From Chionis minor (Eukaryota; Chordata; Aves; Charadriiformes; Chionididae): DNA of 64,000 nt. The notes beneath the pieces are model-generated. The model searched no databases. It was not told the origin of the DNA and saw only the letters and a program-made list of their open reading frames with translations. The position numbers and the translations under genes were made by a program. This document shows positions 27,121-38,895 of this stretch, in pieces; the first letter of the stretch is position 1; every line of letters starts with the position of its first letter. The stretch is from NCBI GenBank assembly GCA_013398295.1, contig VZSF01003242.1, positions 754,208 through 818,207 on the forward strand, given 5' to 3'.

Positions 27121-27305
27121 GAGACCTCCCATACCCCTGCAGTCCTTTCTGCGCACTGAGAGCCTGGACAGCTTCTCCCCATGCTCCAATCCTGCCCGCT
27201 GCCTACTCTGCAGTGGCTGCAAAACTGCCTTCCATCCAGAGAGCAAATAAATCCTGCCCCACGCCGGGGACCTGCACTGGCTACCCAGCAGCAACCTCTT
27301 ACCAG
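27121..27305 (+). other. GC-rich island with exon-like boundaries (candidate antisense exon)
   Basis: The sequence from about 27085 to 27345 is much richer in G+C than its surroundings. On the plus strand, opposite to CADPS2, it has a good acceptor (TTTTCTGCTCCCAG ending at 27120) and a consensus donor (ACCAG/GTAAGG at 27305/27306), with a reading frame open across the 185 bp. A minus-strand frame is open across the same stretch, which suggests the openness follows from base composition. I recognise no protein family in any frame. It could be an exon of an antisense RNA, an unannotated repeat, or chance. Confidence 0.2.
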
Positions 27306-27357
27306 GTAAGGCTTGTAGCCGTGAAGGTTGCAGATCTCCCATATAAACCCATCTAAG

Positions 27358-27829
27358 AAGGACATGGACCTGTTGGAGTAGATCCAGGAAGATGCTCAGA
27401 GGGCTGGCGTACCTCTCCTATGAGGACAGGCTGAGAGAGTTGGGGTTGTTCAGCCTGGAGAAGAGAAGGCTCTAGGGAGACCTTCTGGTAGCCTTCCAGT
27501 ATATGAAGGGGGCCTTCAAGAAACCTGGAGAGGGACCTTTTACATGGGCATGTAGTGATGAGACGAGGGGTAATGGCTTCAAGCTGGAAGAGGGTAGATT
27601 TAGATTAGATCTCAGGAAGAAATTTTTCACCCTGAGGGTGGTGAGGCACTGGAACAGGTTGCCCAAGGAAGCTGTGGATGCCCCATCCCTGGAAGTGTTC
27701 AAGGCCAGGTTGGATGAGGCTTTGAGCAACATGATCTAGCGGGAGGTGTCCCTGCCCATGGCAGGGGGGTTGGAACTAGATTATCTTTAAGATGATCTTC
27801 CAACCTAAACCGTTCTATGATTCTATGAT
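27358..27829 (+). mobile_element. CR1 LINE, 5'-truncated 3' end
   Basis: A clear CR1 copy of about 470 bp starts near AAGGACATGGACCTGTTGGA and ends in ATTCTATG-type octamers. A frame at 27503-27739 still carries the last part of the reverse transcriptase ORF, with RGNGFKLEEGRFRLDLRKKF and HWNRLPKEAVDAPSLEVFKA, then a stop and the 3' UTR. The frame upstream of it is broken by a stop. The copy is a dead 5' truncation. The GC-rich island lies directly upstream. Confidence 0.95.
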
Positions 27830-30800
27830 CAGCACGACTTTTGTTTGCTTGTTTGTTTTCTAAATAGGGGAGTAGGAATATCTTAGGCCAGGTAAAAGCA
27901 CATTTTCATCCCAGAGGGATGTTTAAAGCATCAGTGGATATCGTATCTAACACCTGATTCTGCCTCGAAAATACAGCAACGGGCCTTGCCAACATTTTTC
28001 AGAGGTTACTTTATTGTATCACATATATTTCATCATGAAACAAGTAATGACAGTCACTGGTGACCATCAGAAAGATACTGGCTTAGCTGAAGCTCTGGGC
28101 ACATTACAACATCTCACAGACCTAGTATCTTTTCTTTTGACTAAAAAGATTCAAATATAGAACACATATTGTTATGCAATATGTATAATATACAGTCCAA
28201 ACCAATTTTTTTCCTGTGCCTTGTCTCAACTTAAAAAATTAATTAATCTGTTTTAGTTTTGGTCTATATACTAAAGGGAATCTTAACACTTTACTTCAAG
28301 AAGAAGATTACCAACTCCACACTGAAACTTCTGTACAAAGACATCATTATTCTTCATGCTTCATAAAGTTGCATTTGCCCTTAGAATTTATACAGGGTAT
28401 AAAATTTCTAAGAAAAATACCCAGAAGTATGGGAAATTCTGTGATCCGTTACATAACTGCACTACTTTTCATGATTTTACTGAACAAAGGATCAGAACTA
28501 CAAACACTCAAAAGTCGTGAAGGCCTTGTTGCAAAGTAAATTGCCCTTAATTTGAATTATTTCCAAAACTGCATAATTAACTGGACTTCAGTGAAGTACT
28601 GGGTAAAACAGTCCAACTGTATTGAGCACCACAAGCAGACTTCAGTTTAGGAGAAATTCTTGACAGAAAATATTCTTATAATTATAAATACAAAAATTTA
28701 TTATGGAAGATACAATACCATTCTTAATATTAGATACTTATACAAAGAGTTACATCTTGAAAAAGCTAAAGATAATAAAGAATGTGAACCAGACTCAATG
28801 TAAGGCTTTTAAACAGAAAGTTATATCTTGCAGCAAAGTACAATCTAAAGCTATTTCCAGAAGAATTAGTTTGCAGTCGATTCCTAAAAAGTCAACAATA
28901 GAAGACTTAGCAAATAATGCTTCTTAAAAACTGTTACGTTATTCTCAAAACTATTTATTACCTGTCAGAAAAGAGAATGTGACTTGCACAAATTCTTCCA
29001 TTGTGAAAATCAGTGTTGTTCTCTCCTCCCCACACCAAAGACAAGGCATTTAGATCAGCCAAAAAAGTCAACGCTATAACGGTACTTTCAAAATAAAATC
29101 ATCTTTGTGTGGAGTGATGATTTACCTGATACAGAAATTCTGGTACTGCTGAAGTGGTGTAATAATAGTGCATGACCACACATCAGTTGGAGTCTGACTT
29201 TCAGTTTGACTTTCTGCATCAAAGTTATCCTCTACATCAGTGAATAATTTTAAAAAAAAAGAAAGAAGACTATGTCATGTTTGATCTTTTTAAATCAAAG
29301 AAATCATTACAACACACTGTGGCCAGGCATCTCAAAAGCAAGCCAAGGAGCTCATTAAGTCCCAGTTAACTGGCAATCATTTCTTTATAAAGAAAACACA
29401 GCTGAAGGCAACACAATGTAAATAAAAATCAGGTGAAAGTCTCAGCACTTACCAAAATGAGTATTTTAATCACAAAGACATATAGTTGGATGGAAACAGT
29501 TGCTGGCCTTGCTCTGACTTGTAAAGTTGAAAATAAAATCTTAGAAGAAGTCTTCCACATCCTAATGTGAACGTCCTGTTAATGTTCACTACCTAAGGAC
29601 AAGCTTAGGCATTTAATATACCTTAAAAGATTGTGACAAAAGTTGTTCTCCCAAGAAAAATGCATAAAATTCTCATAGCTATGTGGACTGTGTTTAATAA
29701 TGTCAGAGAAATGGTCTGTTACTCACTTTACTTTTGATTAAGCTCTTGTGCTGATTCAATGAATGCTGTTTCTCACTGCTGTCACAGAAAGGATGGAGAC
29801 TGGCAACCTGTGTGGACCCACAGTAACTCGCACCCTAGAATTGTCTGATGAGCTGCTGCTGCAAGATACCCAAGGGATTAAGATTTGAAGGGAATGCTCC
29901 ATTTAGAGCAGGCTGGGAAGCAAAAGCTGCTGAAAACCAGCAAGAAGTTTCTAAATGCAGAGAAAGTCAGGAGGAGGAGGCTGGCAGACAATACCTCCTA
30001 CTGTTACAAATATCATCCTTGTCTGCTTAGAAGCCCTGTAGGTGCAGGATAATTTACTCTTATCATCGACATTGTAAGACATTTTTCTGCTTCCTATTTC
30101 CAAAGGGCTGGAAGGAACAAAAAAAGGAAGACAGAAAAAGACAGAGTTTTCTGGGCAAATTATAACTGTACAGATTTGCTGTTAAGGGCAGCTGTTTCTC
30201 AGACCTGAAAAATATACAGAATTTCATATATCTGATTCTCCGCTAGAAGCCCAACTCATCAAAACCTCTATCAAAAATACAATTTTAACATCTTTTTGGA
30301 CTTTCACTTATCTGACTGCTCCCAGACACTATTGATTATCATTATCTGCAAGCCTCTAGTATTCTAAGCAGCAGCAGCAGCTAAGGGAAATGAAAGTGAG
30401 CATTTTCCTAAGACAGATAGAGGCTTCTAGTGCAGAATGAAAACTGCTGGTGCTGACTGAAATCCAAGTCTAACTTCATCTCATCTTCTATAAATACACT
30501 GTCAATAGAAAGGAATAAGATACAGCCTAAACTAAAATATTTATTAAAACTATAATGAGAAATAAAGGAATCTTGCCAAAGGAGAAAAGGCATTACACTA
30601 TCAGAGCCTGGTTGGTGCCTGCAATACACTTCCTAGGAAGGCTATGATTGTTGCCTTCGTCTTTCCAACAGACTTTCCTCATACCTTTGGTGTATTATGT
30701 GCTTGACTGGACCAAAGGAAGAGGATTTAAATGTATGGATGGCAGCAACTCTGTTGGACTATATAATGAAAGTTTTTGCTTTAGCAAAGTAATCTCATCC

Positions 30801-31639
30801 TTCCCTTGGAAGACTGAAATCTTCAGAAAGCTAGAACCCCAAACAAGAAGGGTATAAGCTTCAACCCTTTCCCTTTCTATTCTTCCTAGCTTGAAATATG
30901 TAGGTCCTCTTACATCTGCTCCCAAAGAGTTAAGTCTCTCTTTCTTCCCCTCCTCCAATGTTTATATGAATCGAGGGTAAAAAAATGTGTACTTTGTAGA
31001 CCTGCACAGCAGATTTTACAGCCTTCAGTGGTCAAAGAGCAAGAGAAGAGCCTTCTCTTAATCCCATTGAGTCATCTTTGCACACATCAGGATGATCAAT
31101 CAATCAGTCTTTCTCCCTTCCTACCTAACACAAGATTATTTCCTTTTTAATTTGCAATTCAAAAAAAAACCCCAGAAAAGAACATCACCCCATGCTCAGA
31201 ATTCTACCATGGCAGAAAACAAAAATGAGTCACTGCAGTGTTTCAGTCTCTCTGTAGGTTATGGACCAAGAACAGACAAAAATTTGTTATTTGCCAACCA
31301 GCTTTGTTCCATCAACATTCCTATGATTAAGAACCAAAACAAAGAAGTCCTCAAGTACAGAAACACAAGAATCTCACATGGACTGTATCATCAGAACCAC
31401 TTCCAGACTGAAGAAACAAGTTTTTTCTTTTTTAATTGTTCAAAGCTCTACAATCAGGTACGCTTGTGTTCCTCTAGCACAACGCAGACTAACAACAGAT
31501 TTCAACTGTTCAGTGACACATAAAGTAAGATTCAGACACCAGAGGACAGAGGAATCCATACAGAATTTCTATTGTAAGTAACAAGTTATCTGCTTTTGAG
31601 GAGAAAAAAATAGTTATTTTTTAATGTTTTCAGGTATTG

Positions 31640-31826
31640 GAATAGGTCTCCCAGAGAGTTTACACAGTCTATCTCCATTCTTGGAAGTTTTAAGACCTGA
31701 CTGGATAAAGCCCTCAGTAACCTGGTCTGTCATCACAGCTGACTCTGCTTTGAGCAGGAGGTTGGACTGAATGGCCTCCTGAGGTCTTTTCCAAACTTCT
31801 TCCAAACATGCCTCTATGTTCTATTA
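31640..31826 (+). repeat. CR1 LINE 3' fragment
   Basis: The sequence GGTCTCCCAGAGAGTTTACA, a GGAAGTTTTAAGACCTGACTGGATAAAGCCC block, GGAGGTTGGACTGAATGGCC and a terminal TATGTTCTATT tail are the CR1 3' end in sense orientation. It is more diverged than the copies at 27358 and 38400, so it is probably older. Confidence 0.8.
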
Positions 31827-33134
31827 CATAAAACCCCCAAATCAGCAAGATTATCCCCCATGATTTCAGTGCTGCTTCATCTTGTTACCAACCCGCATAT
31901 CCCAGAGGTTAGCTTCATGATATTCACATATATGAATTAAGAGGCAAAAGGGAAAAGATGGGGTAAATGGGGAAAAAAAGAAGAAATATTTTATATCTCT
32001 TTCCATTCAAAACACTGCTCATTCAGAAGCCTCTTTCCACCCCATCAGTAAACAGCTCACAGTGAAATACAGAAGCCCTCACAATTTGATGCAGGATAAA
32101 ATATTACTCTTTGTCATTATGAAAGTTGGATCTATGACCCTGAGAAGGATTAAACACCACAGATGTTTCAATCATAGAGCAGTTACATGATTTTATGCCA
32201 CGCTACTCCATAAATGAAATAGGCAACAATGCCCAAGATTCCTCATTTGTTCCCGCATTAAGATGGCTCATAACTACAAGGCAGACTTCAGCATAACATA
32301 CAAAAAACAGCTTAGCTGTAGTCAGGTGGACTATTTTATAGACAGTGTAGAAAGCTGTGTGAGCTCAGTTTAAATGCCACATTCACAGTAGTTGGTTGCA
32401 AGACTTTCAAAAATACCTTGCTAAAACAGATTTTTCCTCCCTAAGTAATGCTAATTTGTAGTTGCATCGCTATGAAGACTGGCCAGATAAAATATTTTTA
32501 CATAACATTTACACTACTGATTAGCACCAGATTATACATATAAATCCAAACATGATGTCTGAATAGACTCTTAGTCTTGGCCTTAGTAACTTATGGGGAA
32601 CATCACTCTTATCCAACAGAACATCAAAGTAAAAATCTGCAAATTAGCTTCGTAGATGGTGTTTGAAATGAAGCACATTCAGTTCTAACGTACTGAACTT
32701 CTAGACACTGGATGGCCAAGAGCATCCTGAATTCAACCACCTGTCACCTATCTATTTATGGCAGTAAATTTCTTTTTAAAGATATATACACATACACACA
32801 AATGTACGCACAAACATACATATGTAATTTATATAAGGGTATGCAGGTATATAGACCATAGAACGTTCTGCAGAATCACCCAAATCACTGGAGCTATGAC
32901 ACTGTAAAAGGTGTCAGGAGATCCCTGTAGCATAAGTACCGTATACTCTGGCAAACCCTTTTTCTAAGTACTCTTCAGGAAGCAAAAAGATTCCTCTCTG
33001 AGGGATCTGATCTCCTTGGACTGTGGAGATGTACTTAAAACGGAAGGTTTCTGCCTTCAGGGAGGAAGTACTTGACCTGTTGGAGGGGGGGAGATATTTT
33101 GAACACAACAGAACCGAGTGACACCAATACTTAC

Positions 33135-33467
33135 TTGGCAGGCATTATAAATCAACTGGTGTTCCAATTTTTTGATCCCTAGAATCTGCTGAAACATTTC
33201 ATAAAGCTGTTCCTTGCTCAGAATCAGCTCCGATACCGCACTTATGGCCATTCTATTCGGCTGTTTGCATAAGTCCTCTTCTCCCCTGTATATGGCATCG
33301 TATTTGGCTAGCCAAGAACTTAACACTGTCTCTTTGCTTAATCCATCGATTTCTGGCAAACTTCGGACCCTCTTTTCTATGTTTTTCTTAAAAACATCTC
33401 TAAAGTCATTTGCAGAGCATCCTCCACTGTGGACCATTCTTGCAACCCGGTCACTCTTGAGAAACAC
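33135..33467 (-). CDS. CADPS2: CADPS2 internal exon, 111 codons (probably exon 3 by human numbering)
   Basis: This 333-bp exon begins [20 protein letters not shown] and ends [12 protein letters not shown]. It includes [20 protein letters not shown] and [20 protein letters not shown], which identify the N-terminal region of CADPS-family proteins. [37 protein letters not shown] and [14 protein letters not shown] fit CADPS2 better than CADPS. Both edges are phase 0. The acceptor is a long pyrimidine tract ending TTTTAAAAG, and the donor is CAA/GTAAGT. Because 333 is a multiple of three and both junctions are phase 0, skipping the exon keeps the frame. From memory, human CADPS2 has a described exon-3-skipped form (dex3) studied in relation to axonal localisation and dynactin binding. 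The exon number is inferred, since upstream exons are outside the window. Confidence 0.96.
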
Positions 33468-36400
33468 CTTTTAAAATAAAAGAACAGGGAAAAAAAGAAA
33501 CAGGAAAAGTTAGGCACAGATACAAATACAAAACAATCCCTTATAAAGGGATTACAAGCTAATATTTTGCTTCTATATAAGATGGCTTTATAAGGAAGAG
33601 TTATACAGGCCAAGTTTGTCATATTTTTCATACAGAAACAAGTGATCATGTTGAAAAAGTAAGTTTCTACATTGAAGAAATACTTAAACTAAGTAGCTTT
33701 TAAAGTATTTATGCATAAATTTACAGTCACTAGACAGAATGAAGTTTGAACTAATAGCAGTTAATTTAAAACTTACCTACAAGATTTAATTAACCTTTCC
33801 TCCATTAAAACCACAGAAGTCTAAAGTTACTTGCAAGTAACTCACAGATAAGCTACACTGTCTCAAAACTCAGGCGTATGAGTTAAAATACAATCTTTAA
33901 ACCAGCCAAGAATCTCGTGGAAGATGAGACAGAAATGCATGAAAAAAGAAAACACCATAATCAATATTAACATAGAGAAAATAACGCCCTCAAATATACA
34001 GAACTGGTTCTACTACTGTAGATACAATACTGGAGACACAACATGGAATTCCACGTAAAAATGGCAAACAAAAACCAACAAAAACACCTCCTCCCAAGTA
34101 CACATACTCTAAGATACGACAAGGCAAATTACAACAACCAACCAATTAAATGTTGATGCATCTTTCCTTGTAGCGTATTTTAAAATGCAGTTACTTTCAA
34201 AATACATCTTTCAACAGATATCCTAATTGATACTGTACAGAAGGCTGCAGATTAAGCCTAAAAGTACTTGCCCAAACAGATTATTCAAAAAACCATCACC
34301 AATATCTGCTAATCATATTTTATGCTGTTACTGTACCATGATAGATTTCCTTTTTTGGAAACATAGTATCTACGGTTAAATTCTTATTCATGAAGGGACC
34401 TGATATAGTTACTGTCAATTAATGCTGATATTAATTTCCTATAAATGCTACACAAATATTGAATCTCATTTCAAACCAAATAATAATCAGAAATTCCACT
34501 CAGTAATAAAACTTATCAGCACAAATAGATACAAGGATATTAAGCCCTTCCTTGTTTTAACAGCCTTCAGTTACAATTGATTCATTTCTCAAGCAGCTTC
34601 ACTGGAAAGCAAATACGAAAAAAAAATCTTTTAAAAAGATGACTTCAAACTAACTTCAGCTACTTTGTATTGCTCATAAACAGCATTAAATCTTCCATCA
34701 CATTAGTTTGCATAGCCAATGAGAGAAAGCAGATGCAGAAGAAAGAATAAAATTAAGAACATTTATAGGCTCTTTCGGCCCAAAATCCCATGTTTATCCA
34801 AGATTACACGACCCCATGTATTGCCAATGTAACTGCATCAGTGTAATTAAAAAAAAAAAAATGTGCAAAACACACACTGTAAAATCATCAGATTATCATT
34901 CACCTTTCATTACCTTCTTTCAGTCATACTATTCAAAACCATTAATCAAGAATGCAGGGGCCGAAAAGCTGCTAGCACTTCCCTTGACTTATGAACCAGA
35001 CTAATTAAAAATTTACTTCTGATTTTGAAATTGATTTTCTAAGAGACTGCATGAAAAATCTGCTTCATTTTTTTAATACTTACTTGTGGAAGGCGAGGAC
35101 TATTGTAACACTTGGTGCCCACAACATTGACAAAATGATGGCATGTTCATGTTGGGCAAAACTAATTTTTATATAGGTATGTGCAAATACAAAATACAAT
35201 TTACATGCATCCCTAACGTTAAAAATGTTTCCTTCTGAAGTCCTTCATCTCACAAACTATTTTTATCAAATATGCAAAAAATATTCCAAGATAATTCTTT
35301 CATAAAAGATATGGTGGATGTTAAAGGAAATTACTCAAAATGTAAACCCAAGGTGTAAATAATTGACTACAAAAAGTGCATGCTTGGTTCTGAAAAGGAA
35401 TCCATTGGACCTAAAGCTCTTATTGTACTACTTTTTTGTGAGTGGCAATTTACCAAGATTTTTCCTGAGGGAAAAAAATGTAACATCATATTTAAAATGA
35501 ACTACCCATATTTGAGATAATTAAAGAATAATAACATTTGAACAGAAAGACTCAATTTCTAAGACTTTGTTTCCATCAGAAAACCCTAAGAGAACGGAAA
35601 TTCAGTTGGGAGTGTACAGTATGTGCCTCAAATTTGACACAGTAAGATGCATTAAAAAGCTATTAAATGTCTCATTATCCCTGTTCCTGAAAGACATATG
35701 GTACACTTCATGTTAAATTCAAAATCCTTTGCTTCAGTTATATTTCCTGAGATCTGTCTCCTCAGTTTCAAAGCTTTTTTGAGATGTTTTATGGCTACTT
35801 TTTTTTGTTTTCTTTTGTTAATTCTAAAAATAAGCTTATGGGAGTTGCTACTATATGGAGAAGGGTATGCTACCAGTTTCACACTAATGGAGTTGCCATT
35901 TCCACTGTTGTTCCAGAAAGCCCGTCTGGCTGAGTATCTGTGGGTCCAGAGTCTAGGCTAGGACCGCAGACTGGGATACACACATACTTTACAACACAGG
36001 TAATTCTTGGCAGCATTCATTTTTACAATGAAATATATAAGCTTTTACAGAAGTCTTAATGCAGTTAGCCACTTTCTTTTCAACATGGATTATATGCACA
36101 GCCCAATCATCCCCATTAGGGAAAATATTTGTGTTGATCTTTAAAGAAAAATACTACTTAAGTACATTCACTAAATTGTTGGCTCTTCTTCCCTTTATTC
36201 CTGTGTTTGGATTGTCTGACCATTAGACTCAGTTCTAATTAAACAATCATTCAAAAACCTGCAGTGTTAAAATGCCATCTCAAGTTTCTCAAAACTAGAA
36301 GGGAACTGGAGAGAAAAAAAATATTAGAGGTTTGAATGCAAAATGTAAAATAACAGAAAAAGTTATTGTGGGGATAAAGAAATCTATTTCTACAGGGAAC

Positions 36401-37768
36401 TAGATTTGGCAGATCAGCCACGATCATTTGGAAATCCTTGTATTATTTAGAAATAATTTGACATGAGTTGAAGTTTTTAACATATTATTTCCGGTTTCTA
36501 CCAAAGTCTTCTGGACTTCCTCAAAGAAATACTAGGGCAATGCTCTTTGTTAGTCAGCATTTGAACTTTCAGTATCATTGCTGGTTCCTTAAATCTAAGT
36601 CAACATTAACTTTTCACGTTACCCACTGCCAACAAACTATCAAATACCCAACACCCCTGCTCTATTAACACATACAGTGCATTCAGGAAAAAACAGACAG
36701 TTAAATGAGACATTTTGATCAGCCCAACACATCCATCTTGAAGAACTTGTTCAATTCACGTTATTTAGAGTCCTCCTAAACATTCCCGGACTGAGCCATA
36801 CCTACAGTCTTCGATGAATAAAGTTCTCCTCATACCATAACCATTCAAAGATGATCAGGTAAGGAAGTAAAAAAAAAAAATTAAAAAAAAAATCTCAAAT
36901 TTGTCTTCCCTTATAATTACAGTAACAATTATTATTTGCATCTATCTACTAAACTATGTTTTAAATTCACTTTTTATTCGATCTTTATACATCTGCAACT
37001 TCATCTGTTGCAAATGCTAGTAAAAAGCTTAATTCAAAATAGTCTTTAGCGCTAGGTAGTTGCATTACCAGTATGTTTCTGTTTAGAGATGAAAAATTAT
37101 CATTTAGCAGTGCCTACAACTTCAGAAAATATTGTAAATACTAAACAAAGAACTGCTTTTACATCTTCTAGCACATACCCCTTGAATAATATTTCTATTT
37201 GTTGAGCATCATACCAAATTTAACTAATTATACATGCAGGCAACATAAACGTGATAATCTCATTCTCTCCTGTAGAGCTTAGAAAAAACCGTAAGCAATA
37301 TGCAAAAGAGTCTGCATAGACTCAACCTTTGCCTTTCCTTTGTAAAGGGATTAAATATGAGATCCATTAGGCCACGCACTACAAACTTTTATACGTGTTT
37401 GCTTCCATTTGCAAGGCACGTACTGATGGAGCTTTCTGTTAAGGTCACCTTTTTAGCCAGTTTGGAAGAAAAAACCCAACACACTAGTTATAAATACCTA
37501 TAATGTTTCTACCAGTTTGTATAAGTGATGTTATTAATACACAATAACATTTCGTAATTCTGCCGCACAGACCAGTAAAGCAGTAAAACAGGACCTTTTA
37601 GCTGCTTGTTATACATCAGTTCCAGCAGAGCCCGGCTCAGCTGCAGGCACAGCACCGACTGGCAACACACTAAGCTGACACTGACCAAATTATTTTACAA
37701 GATCTTTTATTCTCTGGGAGAAAACTTTGCAAAAGGGTTTGATACAGAGAAAATTTAGGATCTAACCT

Positions 37769-37774
37769 CCCCCC

Positions 37775-37805
<31 letters not shown>

Positions 37806-37817
37806 AAAAAAAACCAA
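37769..37817. other. C27 run followed by an A-run, with an N at 37818
   Basis: A C27 homopolymer (37769-37795) runs directly into A18, CC, AA, an ambiguous base at 37818, and more A. On the minus strand this is a T-run followed by a G27 run, the same order as the gap tract at 13099-13190. Length is likely mis-estimated in the assembly. Confidence 0.9.
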
Positions 37818-38166
37818 NAAAAAAGGATTGCAAAAACAAGCAAACAAAAAAAAAGGTGTGCTTTAAACAACACCTCAAAAGGGAAAAATATATATACATT
37901 AGGATTTTTAACCAAAATCTCACTTGCATACTAACATCCTCTTCTAAAGTAAAACACAGAAAGTAACCCCACATATTTATAATTGCAAAAATGTTGTGTC
38001 TACAATACAAACCTCTTGCCGAACACCACTCATATCTGCGGTATATCCAGTACTATAAAATAAAAATCCTTGGTTCCGAAAGTTATAATGGAACACTTTT
38101 TTCAACATAAAATTGCCTTCTCATTAACCATATGAAAACTGATATTTTAGTTTCCAGGACTATAAA

Positions 38167-38206
38167 TGTGTGTGTGGGGGTGTGTGTGTATATATATATA
38201 TATATA
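38167..38206. repeat. (GT)n / (TA)n microsatellite
   Basis: TGTGTGTG, GGGG, TGTGTGTG and then an eight-to-nine-unit TA run form a compound dinucleotide repeat. It is probably length-polymorphic. No coding or element context is visible. Confidence 0.9.
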
Positions 38207-38399
38207 AATGCACACGTGTTCATGTGCGTATATGCACACAGACAGCGAAAAGCACTACAGTCAGTCATGTTCATCCATTATCCATTTTGGAACCAAATGG
38301 AATTCAGCTATGACCTACTGCTTCTTATGTTTTGGGTGCAAGTTTTGCACGGTAACACAGGATTTTGTTAAAGCAAAACTTTGTTTGCTCTTGTAAAAT

Positions 38400-38895
38400 T
38401 CAAAAGGGTACTGAGAAGGGCAGAAGGACCACTAGAATCATTTCTCAGTCTCTGAAAAGGAAACTCCTTACTCATCAGGGGGCTGGAGCATCTTTCTTAT
38501 GAGGAAAGGCTGAGGGAGTTGGGCTTCTTTAGAGAAGAGAAGGCTGAGGGGGAAACTCATAAATGTCTACAAATACCTAAAGGGAGGGTGACAGGACGAG
38601 GGGGCCAGGTTTTTTTCAGTGGTGCTCAGCGACAGGACAAGAGGAAATGGGTACAAACTCGAATACAGGAAGTTCCTTCTCAACATGAGGAGGAACTTCT
38701 TTCCTTTGAGGGTGGCAGAGCACTGGCACAGGCTGCCCAGAGAGGTGGTGGAGTCTCCAACTCTGGAGACATTCCAAACCTGCCTGGACACCATCCTGTG
38801 CAACCTGCTGTAGGTGGACCTCCTCTGGCAGGGTGGTTGGACCAGATGATCTCTAGAGGTCCCTTCTAACCACTAACATTCTGTGATTCTGTGAT
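38400..38895 (+). mobile_element. CR1 LINE, 5'-truncated, abutting the RNF133/148-like pseudogene
   Basis: This CR1 copy of about 500 bp is in plus orientation and ends in CATTCTGTGATTCTGTGAT at 38895. A frame at 38619-38813 still encodes the end of the reverse transcriptase ([17 protein letters not shown], then [19 protein letters not shown]), but upstream frames are broken. Its 3' terminus falls exactly where the minus-strand C-terminal tail of the nested ubiquitin ligase pseudogene begins to be readable. This suggests that insertion cut off the tail of that gene. Confidence 0.95.

Larger units (their letters stand above)
6304..33134 (-). other. CADPS2: CADPS2 intron, 26.8 kb
   Basis: This large intron lies between the 111-codon and 27-codon exons. 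Its recognisable content is CR1 fragments near 11085-11156, 16940-17075, 20465-22860, 27358-27829 and 31640-31826, two strong inverted repeats (8993-9023 and 15842-15872), an N gap in a T/G homopolymer tract near 13125, and a GC-rich island near 27085-27345. I saw no further CADPS2 exon and no nested gene. Long stretches such as 6304-8990, 9040-11080, 13200-15800, 17080-20460, 22870-27000, 27840-31600 and 31830-33130 show only AT-rich intron sequence. Confidence 0.85.

Noticed and set aside
27503..27739. Plus frame of 78 codons that looks protein-like
   Set aside because: It is the C-terminal end of the CR1 reverse transcriptase in a 5'-truncated copy, not a host gene.
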